Counted from the first letter of the stretch, positions 1-12,472 are shown. The stretch is DNA of 64,000 nt from Jacaranda mimosifolia (GCA_018894105.1 CM032132.1:30865379-30929378), one strand, 5' to 3'. Numbers and translations: made by a program. The notes: a model not told the origin generated them from the sequence alone.

Positions 1-1525
1 AAATGAACTACTTCTTGGTCATGAATATTGAAATTACTAACATAATAAAGTAAATTATGAATTTATGAAGTATTTTATCAATCTCTCCTATTTCATCATA
101 TCCAAAGTGTGACTAGAACTCTCTATAAGATCCTATCCCCAAGTTTAAAGCTACAACAGCGAAGCCCACGTTCTTATTATTTTTTAAAGAGAAAGCTCAT
201 GTAAATACTATGAAATAAGAGAAAGCCTGCTCCCATTCGATTCCAAAAATAGAAATTCAGCACAATTGAAATTAAGAAGATGGGTAATCAAAGTGGTTTA
301 CTAGGCAAGGGCCTTTTGGGGCCTTTGCTTGTCCCCTATCGTGCTCTTGAAGGAATAACCCCTCTGCTGTTATTTTCAATGTTAGTCTCTCCCTCTTTGC
401 TCTGTTCACTCTATTTGGGACCCATCCACCCCCAGTTAACCTATGGATGTTGGTTTCGAGCTTGATTTTCTTTGGACGATCAATCTCGTTTTGCCTTTTC
501 ATGAGGCTTTAAGAATTTAGGGATCGATTAAAAGTTTGACTCAAAGTAGCTCTCAGGAGCGGGCTTTGAAGAGTGTCCTTTCTCATATTAATGATCAAAT
601 GGATTGATCCTCATATTTGCATATAACAAGTAATATACATCGATGATGTACTCATGCCCGTTAGAAATGCGAAAATATTGTATTTATAATTTCCATGCGA
701 ATGGAAAAGAAAAACAGGACATATTGTTCCTTGAAATTATATGGCCAAATGAAGTTTGTAGCTGATCAGTGCAACATTTCTCGTAAACGAATGCACTCAT
801 TGATTTTTATCTAAATATACGAGCGATTATAATTTAGTGTACTAGCTAGGTAGATCGTCCGATTAAGCTGCTTTACATATATGATCGATTTTCTACAAGC
901 CCCGATGCTAACTCTTGAATGCGTGGACGGTGGATTCTCTACATATATAATATATCTACTGTCTTGATCCACTTGATGCATTGGCTTTTCTACTATTTAT
1001 TTTTAAGCATTATATTAGCGTTATTTAAATTTTTAATTTTGATACTAAGTATTCTTATACACACTGTTAATCGCACTAGATAAGCTTATAATTGAATTTA
1101 TTGCCAACAACATTCTTTGACATGGGAACTAATTGTTCGACCCATGACGCTTATGGAGTGTAGCCATATAAAGTTGACTGTAGCCTTATATATACGGTGT
1201 TTTGTGCTGTCAAATTATATAAAATAAAATAAAATTGGTTATCAACTAATAATTATAACTTTTAACTTAATGATAAGTGATTGATATCCTAACATTAACA
1301 ATGCCCCAACTTCCAAGTTTTTATTTCAACTGTTAAGACATATATAGTACACGGGATCAGCTGCGATTCTAACCACAAAAAAGACACCATAGGACAGAGT
1401 TAATAATGCTAAGACGAATACCTGCACACAAATACATGGATAATAATAATAATACCACTACTGCTAATTGATCCAGATTTAGACTATCACTATACTAATG
1501 CCTGAAATCGACTTCATATATAAGA
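1..1525. other. 3' flank of the P450 gene, no gene seen
   Basis: AT-rich sequence downstream of the minus-strand P450. I find no coding sequence with recognisable motifs. The block at about 277-480 is less AT-rich than its surroundings and is open for 60-76 codons on both strands, but neither translation resembles a family I know. It could be a decayed fragment of organellar or transposon origin. Treat it as unassigned. Confidence 0.5.
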
Positions 1526-2137
1526 TCAAGCCACATACATCTTAGGTACGAGGAAAAGGGCATTTTTCTTATGCATTGTGATTCCAGGCATAACGTTGGT
1601 ATCAACATCTTCTGCCTGAACCCCTGGTGGCAATTCCCAATCAAAAGAGTAGAGGAGATTCGCAACTGTAAGCTCCACATTTGCAAGTCCCATAAATATT
1701 CCTGGGCAGATTCTCCGCCCTGATCCAAATGGAATCACCCCAAAATCCTGCCCTTTTATGTCAATATTGCTGTTCAAAAACCTCTCAGGCAAAAACTCAT
1801 CTGGATTTTCCCAGTAATTAGGATCTCTTGCGATGGCCCATGCGTTGACATAAACAAGTGTTTTAGGCTGAATTTCGTAGCCCTCTAGAATGCATCTTTC
1901 TATTGTTTCTCTCGACACAAGCATTGGTGCTGGAGGATACAATCTAAGAGTCTCGCTTACAACTGCTTTTAGATAGGGAAGTTTCTCTAAATCATCTTCA
2001 TCTACTTTACCCTTTTTGCCAACCAAATCTCTTATCTCTGATTGCACTTTCTTCATGACATTGGGTGCCTTCATCAGGGCTGTCATAGCCCAAACTGTTG
2101 AGGCTGCACCCGTATCTGTTGCAGCGAGAAATATGTC
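1526..2137 (-). CDS. Cytochrome P450 (CYP71 clan), exon 2 (C-terminal 203 residues)
   Basis: Second and last exon of the P450, encoding residues 304-506 and ending in TGA at 1526-1528. The splice acceptor is AG just upstream of GAC at 2137; phase 0 joins it exactly to exon 1. Visible P450 signatures: I-helix oxygen-activation segment AATDTG (about 308-313), where the usual Gly is Ala; K-helix ETLR (365-368); PERF (420-423); and the haem-binding loop PFGSGRRICPG with axial Cys near 447. Family knowledge: a haem-thiolate monooxygenase using NADPH-P450 reductase, anchored in the ER. The N-terminal half looks most like the CYP83B1-like/CYP71 group, which acts in specialised metabolism, but the substrate cannot be read from sequence. 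No frameshift or internal stop is visible. Confidence 0.93.
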   Translation of the reverse strand, partial: DIFLAATDTGAASTVWAMTALMKAPNVMKKVQSEIRDLVGKKGKVDEDDLEKLPYLKAVVSETLRLYPPAPMLVSRETIERCILEGYEIQPKTLVYVNAWAIARDPNYWENPDEFLPERFLNSNIDIKGQDFGVIPFGSGRRICPGIFMGLANVELTVANLLYSFDWELPPGVQAEDVDTNVMPGITMHKKNALFLVPKMYVA

Positions 2138-2237
2138 CTACAAATAGAAATAAAAAGAATGAAAAGATTATCAATGTCTACTAAGAAGACTTTCCATTTT
2201 GCATCCGAATTAATGTTAACGGCCAGCTCTTGTTTAT

Positions 2238-2477
2238 CGATTTAGATCCTCTATTCCAATATATGTTTCATCTCCAATTCAATTGCATGGATGTACAACA
2301 GGTCTATTAAATATTTCTTTATGAAAAGAATTGATTGAGAACTAAATACACTTGACATATATACATTACATTGGAATAGGAGATGAATTATGGAATGGAA
2401 TAGAGAATGCAAAGTAGTTGTTTATTGGTTTAGATCCTCTATTCCAATATATATTTCATCTTCTATTTCATTGTATG
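2238..2477. repeat. Intronic direct repeats with an inverted segment between
   Basis: The stretch beginning at 2238 (TTTAGATCCTCTATTCC) recurs at 2438. Between them, 2365-2410 contains the same words inverted (TTGGAATAGGAGATGAA), giving a small fold-back structure. The second direct copy is interrupted at 2477 by the copia element and resumes at 8053 (GGATGTACGACAAG), matching the uninterrupted first copy near 2288-2309. Confidence 0.7.
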
Positions 2478-3082
2478 TGTTGGAAATAATTGAACATAAA
2501 CAACTATTTGATCCAGATAAAATAAAATGAATGGTTCAATATTACATTTTAATCAGTGAAAGTTTTATGAATGCCATCCTTGATCGAAGCTCACCTACAA
2601 GCCATAGACTCCAAGTTTCTTGATTCTATCATCTCGCAAGTATAGATTCCACATTCTTTTAATCTTGAGCGACTTTCTACTCACCTTTTGGGATTGCTAC
2701 TAGAGCTTCCACAAAACTTACACACCTTAAACCCTTGGAGACAATTTGGTGATACTCCAAGAAAGATCAAGAGAGAAGAATATAGAGAAAGTATATATAG
2801 AGAGTGAATACTCAATTTGTATTTAAAACTCTTAGGAAGAGGACCTATTTACAGACAGGTCTTCCAAAAGTCCAATCTAATTACAAATATAAAAAAATGT
2901 ATAGATAATATCTATCTCACACAAGGGAGAGTTATCATCCTAGATATGAATAAGTATCATCTATAAAAAAAGAAGAGTTATAATCTAATAAGAACTGCAA
3001 CTCCTTCTAGATGTAGATAAGATCCACTTAAATATGGATATCTATTGGGTCAAGAGTCCAAAACCCGACCCAATTTGTAATA
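2478..3082 (-). repeat. 3' LTR of the intronic copia element
   Basis: About 605 bp, aligning along its length with 7426-8047 and with the solo LTR at 34778-35436. On the plus strand it begins TGTTGGAAATAATTG and ends near CCCAATTTGTAATA, where the last bases have drifted from the family's TAACA end. Confidence 0.85.
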
Positions 3083-4194
3083 TCTCCTGCTCATACATAT
3101 TTGACTCAATCGCCTCAAGCTTTATACTCGTAATATTTCTCAATCTCACATCCTTTCTTTTATACAGGGAATAAGGTGTGCAACCAAGTGAGAAGAGAAC
3201 AAGTAAGGAGAGTTATATTAAGCCATCGCCAAACTAACATAACCCTACAACTCCAAAAACTCGCTATGTATCCCAAACTATGTGGTTGCACTAGATCGAG
3301 CATTCTGATCCCTCAATAACAAGTAGAGCATGCTTGTACCTTTCTACTATGTTTCTATGCTCATGACTATGTCAAACACTTTTGACTTAGTCGGCTGGCA
3401 TATGAGCCATAGAACAAGAGTGTATTACCAACTTAGTTCTTCCTCGACCCTCATGTCAATTCGCTTGGTCTTGACAGCTTTCCTAGTCATGCTCCGACAG
3501 ACCAAATTTAATCATGGTCATTGGAAACATGCTAAAATAGCATCATCAAGCTTACACTTTATGACATGGTCTAGAGTCCCAAAGATACAAGAAACAATAA
3601 GGGCTCACACAATGACGTAGCAGGGACCTATTCAGTCACTCTCCTTCACAGGTCATCACAAAGCACATGTAGTAAGAATACATGTTATGATGGAGCTCCC
3701 ACTCAACTTGGGCATGTCACGCTTTTAACATCATACAAACCTTAGTCCAATTGCTGTTCAAGGTCCTAACCTATGCAACACTAGACAAACACTTCCAAAA
3801 TGCCTTTTAGTAGTTTGCATGTTTGGCTACCAACATGCTTTATGAAGTTGGACATACTTCATAATCGATCAAATATGATTTCATTTAGCTCTAAGCTAAG
3901 GTGACTTTAGTTATACATGTTTCTTAACTTTCCTCATTGCTCCAAGTGTGAAGGCGATCATTCGCATACCTCTCAACTATGCAAAAAGATCTCTAAGTCT
4001 CATCTTGCTCGCTATCAAAGCGCTAGGGCGATTGCCCGTGTGAGTAGACCAATCTAAGTCTTGTGACATTCGCATTTCACAAATACAGTACTAACACATA
4101 ATGAGCATGCAAACATGTCTCATTAATCATAATGTGTTCTCACGGGCCATAAGTCTTTGTGAATATAATCCCATAATGGAATATGCCTTTAGAT

Positions 4195-5025
4195 AACAAT
4201 CTATATAAAGGTTTGACAAAGGGTTAAGTGATCACATAGCTTGTAGAGACATGGCCAACAACAATGCGCAATACTTTTTATCAATGAAACAATATATGGT
4301 ATAAGTATGCTTTAGTACCTAAACAAAATTGGTGTTCAAAACAAACAAAGTAGCTTCATTATCACAAAATAATAATGCATCATCTCTAGAAGTAGCAAAT
4401 CAAACAGTCTCCAACAAACTTAGACCAATTCACTTAGACATCTGGGATCCACTTGACCGCATCTCAATATTTGCGTCACGGATCGCTTTGACATCAATTT
4501 GCCATTACTAAGCACAAAACTAGTCGAGTATACTTCAAAACTTTCTCCAGCGCATACTTAATACTTGCTAGTATTTCTTTTCTTTCTTCAAATTTAAGGC
4601 ATTTCTAAAGAACGTAATCATAACCATGAAGTGTAAATAGGATTAGCATGATGCAAATATAGTTATTCTTGGAACAAACTCCAGAATACTCTTGATGTCT
4701 AGACACCAAGGGTACATCTTTCTCTTCTATGTCCATCTCGAAAGGACAACCACTTTCAAGTAGTGACATTTCATGTCACTTATAGCCATTATATTATCAT
4801 CCATATATAGTGACAGAACAAATCCCTTCACTCATCCTAACATACCATTAGTGACCTTATTTAATCATTGTTAAGCCTATCAATATGTAGCTCGATGTAA
4901 TCGATAGCAAAACTACTTGGACGACAACTCAACTACAAATGGAGCTTTTCAAGCAACAATCTTGCTTCTTTTGCCCCCACTACTTAAATTTGTTGGATGA
5001 TCTACATAGATCTCCTCGTCCATTT
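4195..5025 (-). pseudogene. Copia reverse transcriptase and RNase H remnant
   Basis: Translated on the minus strand with frame changes. A stretch EEIYVDHP at about 5001-5020 matches the copia RT region that normally reads EEEIYM. The RT catalytic box is YMDD at 4796-4807 (family norm YVDD). Further along, FCDNEAT near 4350-4370 and FVKPL near 4200-4215 match the RNase H end of copia pol. Stops interrupt every frame. The order RT then RNase H is the copia order and confirms minus orientation. No integrase or gag could be recognised further upstream (5025-7410). Confidence 0.72.
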
Positions 5026-7410
5026 CTCATTTGGATATGTCCATTCAAATCATCTAAGACAAACTTAGGCGAAAGTAGCAACAATTGATAGCAATGGCGA
5101 AAAGAGAAAAAATTTCACACTTAAGGAGAATATTTTACCCTTCTTTGAGCTTTACATATATTGATCAACTCATTTGCTTAGTGCTTTGACCTTAAGAAAT
5201 CACATATCTCTAATGGTCTTGCACCTAGAGACTGATCTACCATCTCTTAGTTTTTGTTCTTAGCTATCAAACTCACTTTTTCCTTTATATCAGCTATCCA
5301 CTTTAAATAATAAGTGAACTCACAAGTGTCATTTTAACTAATCAACATTCACAAACAATTATCATGAAGGATGCCTACTCAATCTCATGTAGACGATAGG
5401 AACACTCCATGTTCACCCCTATTTGTGAAATTCGAGAGTACTTTGTTTAAGTGAGATACTCCCACTAACATCATAGTAGCTTCCACTACTCGATGAGCTT
5501 TAAGAAGCAATACCTTTGCTAGAAAAATGAGCACCTCTTCAAGGATCTTACAACTCATATAGTTCAAGATTTATTCAAACTTCACATATGATTCAGTAAA
5601 TCCTCCTCAAAGAAAATCTTTTTATGCGAATCGATCTCTTTCATTTTCTCCAATATGGCGTTCATCACCTTGTGAGAACATACCTTGTTAATTCCTTTAG
5701 GTGCATACCAATATTTTGGCTTGCAACCATCTTGGAAAATCCATTTTGAGACATATTTTCATGATACAGGCTACAACCAAGAATTATATCTCCTCAAGTG
5801 AGATAAGATCAATTTGCGCCATAAATCTAGCTTAACTAGAAGTATTTGACTCCTTAATTTTCACAAGCCCATTTAGTTGCAAAGTCTTTGGAGTCACATC
5901 TTAACTTGCGCTGCTATTTTTCTTTAAATATTTATCCAAACTATTTAGACATGATATTCTCGCTTCCTATTAGTACATTGAACCTCCATGTTCATGCCCC
6001 AATTGATTCTCTATCCTTCCAAATTGCTTTGACAAACTTAGCCCTTTTGATTAGTGAGAAAAGGGTTATACTAATTAATAGTGAGAAAAGCAAGAAAAAT
6101 ACAATGCACTGTTTAGTATCTCTCATTCATAGGCCTGCACTCAATTTTAGCGGACTAACATTGAGGATAAGTGATCCTCTTTCATTTTCTAGCAGCTTTC
6201 CCACTAGAAAAGTTTCTGAAAGTAAAGATTGACCTTAGTGAGTAAGCCAGCGCCCTCTAGCTATCATGGTCATTCTCTTAACTAACATGCCAAAAAATAA
6301 ATAAAGGACTATTAAGAATACTAAGTTAAGTCAATTCATGAAAAGAAAAAAAAAATCTCTTAAATGAAAGATGGACAAACTACATTCAATTAATGTTGTA
6401 CAAGTGCTTCAACTAAAAATAGACTATATCGGATAATTAGTTCCTTTTTCACATCTCCAATATATAGCTCACACCTATTTTTGAGCTTGGAGAAATTAGC
6501 TCATACCCATTGCTAAGCTGAGGTATCACCTTGCAATTCATAATACCTCTTTTTTTTTGCGCCATTCTCGACATATGGTTGCATAATACTTGAACATAGT
6601 CTATATTCTTGCTCAATCTCCAGCCATATGCCAAGTGTTGCCAATATCTTCTATCCAACATAGAGAGAATTGAAACACTAGCAAACAAGGGAATGAGAGA
6701 TCTTTGAGAGTCAAACTTCAACTCAGTACTATTACGATTGAAGTGAACCATCTTAAAAGTTTCCAGCACTAACATTTGTTGATATTTTAGTTGCTTCTAT
6801 TATTGCAGTGACACATTACTTTGTTGGATCAATTTATGGCTTTAGTTTTGATGTTTGCTTTTGTCTAGCTCATCCTTGATTGTGCCAACATCATCTTAAT
6901 GGTTAGCATAAGTGACAAATGCAATTACTTGACTATCCACAATCAACCTCAATTTTGCGATTTTATCAAATAAAATATGATTTTTATTTATGTTTTTGCC
7001 TAAAAATTGAATTCCCAATGAAAATTCTTTTGGCTAAAAATAGAATATGTTTTGTGATGATTATTATAATATGTATATCATATTATAGAATGTGATAAAT
7101 TATTCAATAGAATAGATTATGCATCTAGAACGAGCATATGATAAGATATATATATATATATATTTGACCCAATTATTTTAATTAATTTCATGTTAAAGAA
7201 TAGACCTTAGATCTAACTCAATCTCAAAAGCTAGCTCTTTTTTTTTTTTTAGGATTGTCCAAGACCATATATAGAAATCACTATTTATTTATTACATCAA
7301 TGTGGGACACTAACACACCCCGCACATGCTCAAGAATGAACATGTGAAGCGTGGAATAAACATGAAATGGGTGGCCCAACAATACTGGGTAACTCAATAT
7401 CGAGAATGGA

Positions 7411-7425
7411 TGACTCTAATACCAC
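7411..7425 (-). promoter_or_regulatory. tRNA-iMet primer-binding site of the intronic copia
   Basis: Minus-strand GTGGTATTAGAGTCA directly adjoins the LTR end; the canonical plant site is TGGTATCAGAGC. It primes minus-strand DNA synthesis and fixes the element's orientation. Confidence 0.75.
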
Positions 7426-8047
7426 TGTTTGAAATAATTGCACATAAATAATTATTTGATCCAGATAAAACAAAATGGATGGTTCAATATTACCTTTTAA
7501 TCAGCGGAAGTTTTATGAATGCCATCCTTAGTCGAAGCTCACCTACAAGCCATAGATTCCAAGTTTATCGATTCGATCATCTTCCAAGTATAGACTCCAC
7601 GTTCTTTTAATCTTGAGCAACTTTCTCAACCTCTACTCGCCTTTTGGGATTGCTACCAGAACTTCCACAAAACTTACACACCTTAAACCCTTGGAGACAA
7701 TTTGGTGATATTCCAAGAAAGATTGAGAGAGAATAATATAGAGAAAGTATATGGAGAGTGAATACTCAAGTTGTATTTAAAATTCTTAGGAAGAGGACCT
7801 ATTTATAGACAAGCCTTCCAAGTGCCCAATCTAATTAGGAGTATCAAAAAAATATATAGATAATGTATGTCCCACATAAGGGAGAGTTATCATCTTAAAT
7901 ATAAATAAGTATTATCTATCCACATCTCTCCAAAAGGAAGAGTTCTAATCCAATAAGAATTGCAACTCCTTCCAGATGTAGATAAGATCCACTTAAATAT
8001 GGATGTCTATTGGGTCAAGAGTCCAAGACTCGACCCAATTTGTAACA
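7426..8047 (-). repeat. 5' LTR of the intronic copia element
   Basis: About 622 bp, starting TGTTTGAAATAATTG and ending TTTGTAACA on the plus strand. It differs from its partner at many scattered positions and small indels, so insertion was not recent. Confidence 0.85.
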
Positions 8048-8255
8048 ATATGGATGTACGACAAGTGTATTACCTTGAGGAGGTATATATATATATATAT
8101 ATATCTTCCTAATTTTCAGGATTATTTTTATATATTTTCAATTCTTTTCACTCACCCTATCTACAACATCCTATAATCATTAATCAAAATCAACATAAGT
8201 AAGATCAGTATAAGACATAAAATACTGACAAATTACGTACTAATGAAAAAAATAC

Positions 8256-9164
8256 CATTAATGGTGCTTTGATGTGATCCCAATTAAGGTCAATGGGGGA
8301 GGACTTTTCTTCTTTAAGCTGGATCAGTATATCAAGAATATCATCCCCCTCCAGCTCCATCTTTTTAACTCTGTTGGGATAAAGATGCTCGTCGATGAGC
8401 TCCTGATAGAATATATCGAAGTTTTTGAAAGTCGTATCAAGGCGATTGATCAGTCCAGTGAGTTTATCCACCCAACTGAATATAGGAAAGTAATCAGACA
8501 CAAAGAAAGTGGCCATCAGGGCCTGAGCCTCATGCAGAAGCTCGGCGTACCTATGCATTTCGGATCCTTTCTCATCATATCTCTTACCAAAAGCAATTCT
8601 GCATATCAAAGTGCTGGCCACAGCCATGGCTATTTCACTCATATTGACAATTACTTGATGATGAGAAGAAGAAGCAGCAGCAACACCCGAAATCTTAGTA
8701 ACCATACGAGAGATTTCATCTTCCCGTATCGGACGAAAAGATTGAACCTTTCTAAGGCTAAAGAGATGAATAGCTGTGATTTTTCTCACCTCCCTCCAGT
8801 AATCACTGTATGGTGAAAAGACAATGTCCAAGCAGTTATAGGACAGCTTCTGCTGCCCAACAAGTTTGGGCCTGCTGCAAAATGCCAAATCTTGTGTTTT
8901 CAGCACTTCTTTTGCCAGTTTTGCTGAAGAGACCACAAGTAGGGGCACAGAACCCAATCTCATGTGCTTAAGGGGACCATATTTCCTGGAGAGTTTCCAT
9001 AGGTAGATATGGATATTGCTGGCTGTGCCAAGAAACTGATGCAGGTTTCCGATCAAAGGCAGGCCTGGAGGACCTGGTGGCACGAGGGCTTTTACTGCTT
9101 TACTGTTCTTCTGGAAGAGGTATATGAAGATTATTGGTAGAGTTATTAATAAGAGAAGTATCAT
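8256..9164 (-). CDS. Cytochrome P450 (CYP71 clan), exon 1 (N-terminal 303 residues)
   Basis: Starts at ATG 9164-9162. Residues 1-20 form a hydrophobic ER signal anchor, followed by a short basic stretch and the proline hinge PPGPPGLPLIGN (29-40). The C-helix WREVR lies at 123-127, where Trp and Arg contact haem propionates. The region GQQKLSY with a nearby SPYSDYWREVRK resembles CYP83B1-like and neighbouring CYP71 proteins. The exon closes at IKAPLM with a GT donor, phase 0, and the combined protein is 506 residues, normal for a full-length plant P450. No disabling change is visible. A TATA box lies about 90 bp upstream. Confidence 0.93.
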
Positions 9165-9251
9165 TGTGAATCACGTGGAAATGAAGTGTGCTGTAATAAG
9201 AGGAGGAAGTTGTGAAGCTATGTCTGTTCTCAGAAAAATATAAGAGTAGCA

Positions 9252-9257
9252 TTTATA
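9252..9257 (-). promoter_or_regulatory. TATA box of the P450 gene
   Basis: Minus-strand TATAAA about 88-93 bp upstream of the P450 ATG, a usual distance for a plant core promoter with a short 5' leader. Confidence 0.6.
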
Positions 9258-9299
9258 CAAGTGTGTGTGGGTTTTTGTGTTGGGGTTTCCTTTTTCTTT

Positions 9300-11330
9300 T
9301 TTGTTTGTGGCGGAAAGGAGAGATTGAACTATAGCTGTAATTTCTAATCACTAACTCGGTTGTGGCGTCGGTGTCAATACCTGTACACTTGTAAGAATAA
9401 TAACTAAGACATACATATGCCCGCATTCACTAAACACGTATATAAAAATATCATTACAAGGAGGCAGGGCCTCAGAGATATTTTTCATCTCTGAACCTAT
9501 GACTGAAAGCTCCATTTCAAATTTAGGAGACGAAATAATTTTCATATCTGATTTTTAGAGATGGACTAAATCAATATTTAAATACATCTCTAATTTTTAA
9601 TAATTTAATCAACATCCATCTCTAATGCCGTAACTTTTTCATCTCTAATTCTGCTCTACATTAATTTACCCTACTTGATCATCTTTGTTATTATCTCATT
9701 AACACACATAATAAAAAAAAGATAATATCAATTCCTTTATTTGGAAGAGATTTTCAATCCACATGGCGCAATTTAGTTGGTTGTTAAAATATTCATGTTA
9801 GTTGGTTGTTAAAATATATATCAGTTAAATTAATTATTTATATTTGGAAAATGAATTTGATAAATTCCAAAATATAAAAATAAATAAATTTACTTTTAAT
9901 AAATTATATACATATATGTAGCCTCTTTTAGCTGGCTCTAAAAGTGATATTTTTTCCAAGAAAAATTCATCATCAACAATGGTATAACTAAATTTAGTTA
10001 TTAAAGATAAAGAATCCAAATGATTGAAGAAAATCGATATATTGTGAGCTGGAGATGAAACAGAAACATTTACTTCAATTAAGAAAATAGTTTCAAAAAT
10101 TTAGGAATATCTAAATAGAACAAGTATTCTTCTAATATGAAATCTAATTAACAAGTACAAACTGGCAATTAAAATATTTTAATTTAATTAAAAAAATTTA
10201 AATTCTAATTAGTGATTGGAAATTAAATGAATTTTAATCAAACATCTCTTTCCTATAAATACATAATTCTAAGCTTTGAAATTATTTTGAATTTGATTGA
10301 AATAAAATAGTTAAATGGACATATATTGACTTTATCTTAACCATTAAAAAAATTATATTTTTAATAATTTATATAATAGTTAATAAATATCTAGTTATAA
10401 AGAAAATAAATTATATTTAAATTTAAATTGAGCTGTTATCTCAACAATCTTGGATTTTTTAATAAAGATGAATAGTCAACAATATATATATATATATATA
10501 TAAAAGCTCAAAAAGCTTTTAAGAATTGAAAAATATAGAGTCAAAAATTAACTCAATCATAGTCAAATCACCCCTTCACATATATATATATATACGCACT
10601 GTTTACTTGTGCATGCATGTGTTGCTTGCTTAATGACCCTCTTTTAACGTTAATATTTGAGATTTTGAAAATATTATTAATTGTGCATGACTTAATTGCT
10701 GAGTTGATATGAACTAAATGAAATCTAGATTATTTTTTAAAGTTGTCAATAACCTAATTTCAATGTCTAGCATATTTATTATATTTATCATAGTTGCCAT
10801 AATTTTTTTAATTTGATCAAAGTTAGGCACTATTTTTTGACATTTTAACTAAATGTTTGTGCCATATTGAACTTCATTTTTAATCAAATTATAAAAGAAT
10901 ATTTGACTCATAATTCAAACTTAACAACTGAATCAAGTGCAGGTATGATTGATGATAAAATAAATTATAGGTATAGAAAAGATTTAAATTTAACTGGAGT
11001 TTTAACAAATTTATCTAAATATTGGACTTTTCTGCATAAAGATGAAAACCTTATATTTGTTAAAATTTTAAATATATATATATATATATATTGATGCCAA
11101 AAATAAAATGCAAAGCACCAATTAAAATCAAGAACACTCTTTTATTTTTTATGTGTGTCAATTCGTCTGTTGAACATTACAATGAAGCTTTTTATGTGAC
11201 ATAGACTCCACTACTTGAGATGAAAACTACCCACTAAATCACCAATTATCCTAATATAACGGAATCCATAATATTTGGACACATGTGACCCCATGTTCTT
11301 CCATTTTTGCCCTTGCATTGAACTGCTGGA
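9300..11330. other. AT-rich intergenic sequence
   Basis: No coding sequence supported. The segment 9460-9660 repeats CATCTCTAA/AGAGATG words in both orientations, the look of subterminal repeats of a CACTA-type transposon, but I cannot define its ends. AT dinucleotide runs occur at about 10481-10503, 10579-10594 and 11076-11092. A 75-codon frame at 10867-11094 runs into one of these and has no recognisable motif. Confidence 0.5.
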
Positions 11331-11340
11331 ATCAAAGTAA

Positions 11341-11490
11341 ATCTGAGTACAGCTTGGCTCTTTTTCTGAGTGCAGCTCAGCTCCTCTTTTGAGTGTAGCT
11401 CGGCTCTTTCTCTGAGCTCAGCTCTGCTTTTCTTCTAAGTGTAGCTCGGCTCTTTCCTTAAGTTTAACTCGGTCAACCAGGCCAGCTCGG
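11341..11490. repeat. Degenerate short tandem repeat around AGCTCGGCTCTTT
   Basis: Five to six imperfect copies of a unit of about 28 bases built on GAGTGTAGCTCGGCTCTTTCT, for example near 11352, 11375, 11392, 11420 and 11442. The AGCTC core is shared with the 47-bp array 1 kb downstream. Confidence 0.65.
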
Positions 11491-11599
11491 CTTAAAAGAG
11501 ACGTATTTAGCCCCAACTCTAGTTATAGCAGCCTTAATATATGCCTTTAGCTTGAGCCATTATATCCATATCACATCTCCCCCCACAATTTAGTTCAAA

Positions 11600-12240
11600 G
11601 TACTTTAAACTATAAATGAGTCCGAGCCAAACACAGACTAGGCTTGCTAGTTGCCAAGATGGAAGGACCCAATTCAAAATTTGTCATTCAATTGCCGAGT
11701 GTAGGGCTGCATTTTATTCAACCGAGCTGCCACCGTCAATTGCTGAGCCTAATGGTAAGCACAGTCCACCAATTTTGTTGCCCTCAATTGTCGAGACATT
11801 GGGGCGGCATTTTATTTAATTTGGTTGCCATAAATTGCCAAGCCAAATTGCCATCCAATGTTAATTTTGTTTCCTTAACCGTCGAGATAAGTTGCCAGGC
11901 AATGTTGATTTTGTTGCCAAGATTTTCCATGCAATCTTTGATCTTATTGCCAAGATTTCCCATGCAACCTTTGATTTAATTCCCATTGCCGAGATAATGC
12001 AAAATCAATTTTGCCAAGTTTCCATACTTGCAAACTGTCAATCTTGCTCCTATACAATTCTTCGCTAGTTGACACGTGGGGTGCAAATAATTTAATTTTG
12101 CCAACTTATTGCCGAGCAGAAATTTAACTTTTTTGCTATTTTCGAGCCAAAGTTTGATCTTGTTGACATTGCCGTGATGAAATGGCCGAGCTGTTTTGCA
12201 CCATATTATTTTCTTGGGGCACGCTAATGTTGCCTAAAGA
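11600..12240. repeat. Degenerate TTGCCGAG/TTGCCAAG-rich repeat field
   Basis: The words TTGCCGAG, TTGCCAAG and ATTGCCAAGCC recur irregularly (for example near 11692, 11838, 11940, 11987, 12110). Open frames of 67-111 codons here look like products of the repetition, not genes. Confidence 0.5.
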
Positions 12241-12472
12241 TTTTTACAAAAGCTACAAACAATTCCCTTCCCTATGCTTTCCTTTTTGTATGAAAGCTTG
12301 AAATGAATTCAACTTTTTCCTTCTTTCGCTGTTTACTCATATTCCTTGCTAGAAACATGCTCGAGCTAAGTGCTGAGACATTCATCTTCTTTGCATAAGG
12401 CTCAGCTGCATGGTGAGGCATTCCCCTCATTGCCCCCCCCCCCCACCCACCCAATTTTTTTTTTACTTGGAT

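Larger units (their letters stand above)
2478..8047 (-). mobile_element. Decayed Ty1/copia retrotransposon inside the P450 intron
   Basis: Two direct LTRs (2478-3082 and 7426-8047) start TGTT and end in or near CA, flanked by GTATG (2473-2477) and ATATG (8048-8052), a 5-bp target duplication with one change. A primer-binding site for initiator Met tRNA (minus-strand GTGGTATTAGAGTC) adjoins the right LTR, so the element points minus, the same way as the P450. The internal region holds copia-order remnants (RT then RNase H towards lower coordinates) full of stops. It is non-autonomous and old. Confidence 0.86.
2138..8255 (-). other. P450 intron enlarged by a copia insertion
   Basis: Single phase-0 intron: donor GT at 8255-8254 (ATG|GTATTT) and acceptor AG at 2139-2138. 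One conserved intron at this position, just before the I-helix, is typical of CYP71-clan genes, where it is usually short. Of its 6118 bp, 5570 bp are a degenerate copia element, leaving about 540 bp of original intron. I infer that the gene can still splice, because both exons and both splice sites are intact. Confidence 0.88.

Noticed and set aside
3330..3620. 96-codon plus-strand open frame
   Set aside because: Falls within the decayed copia element on the strand opposite to its pol, with no recognisable motif.
8274..8816. 180-codon plus-strand open frame
   Set aside because: It lies entirely antisense to the well-supported P450 exon 1 and has no motifs of its own.
9460..9660. A further CACTA element defined by CATCTCTAA repeats
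   Set aside because: Repeated words are suggestive, but I found no matching termini or target duplication.
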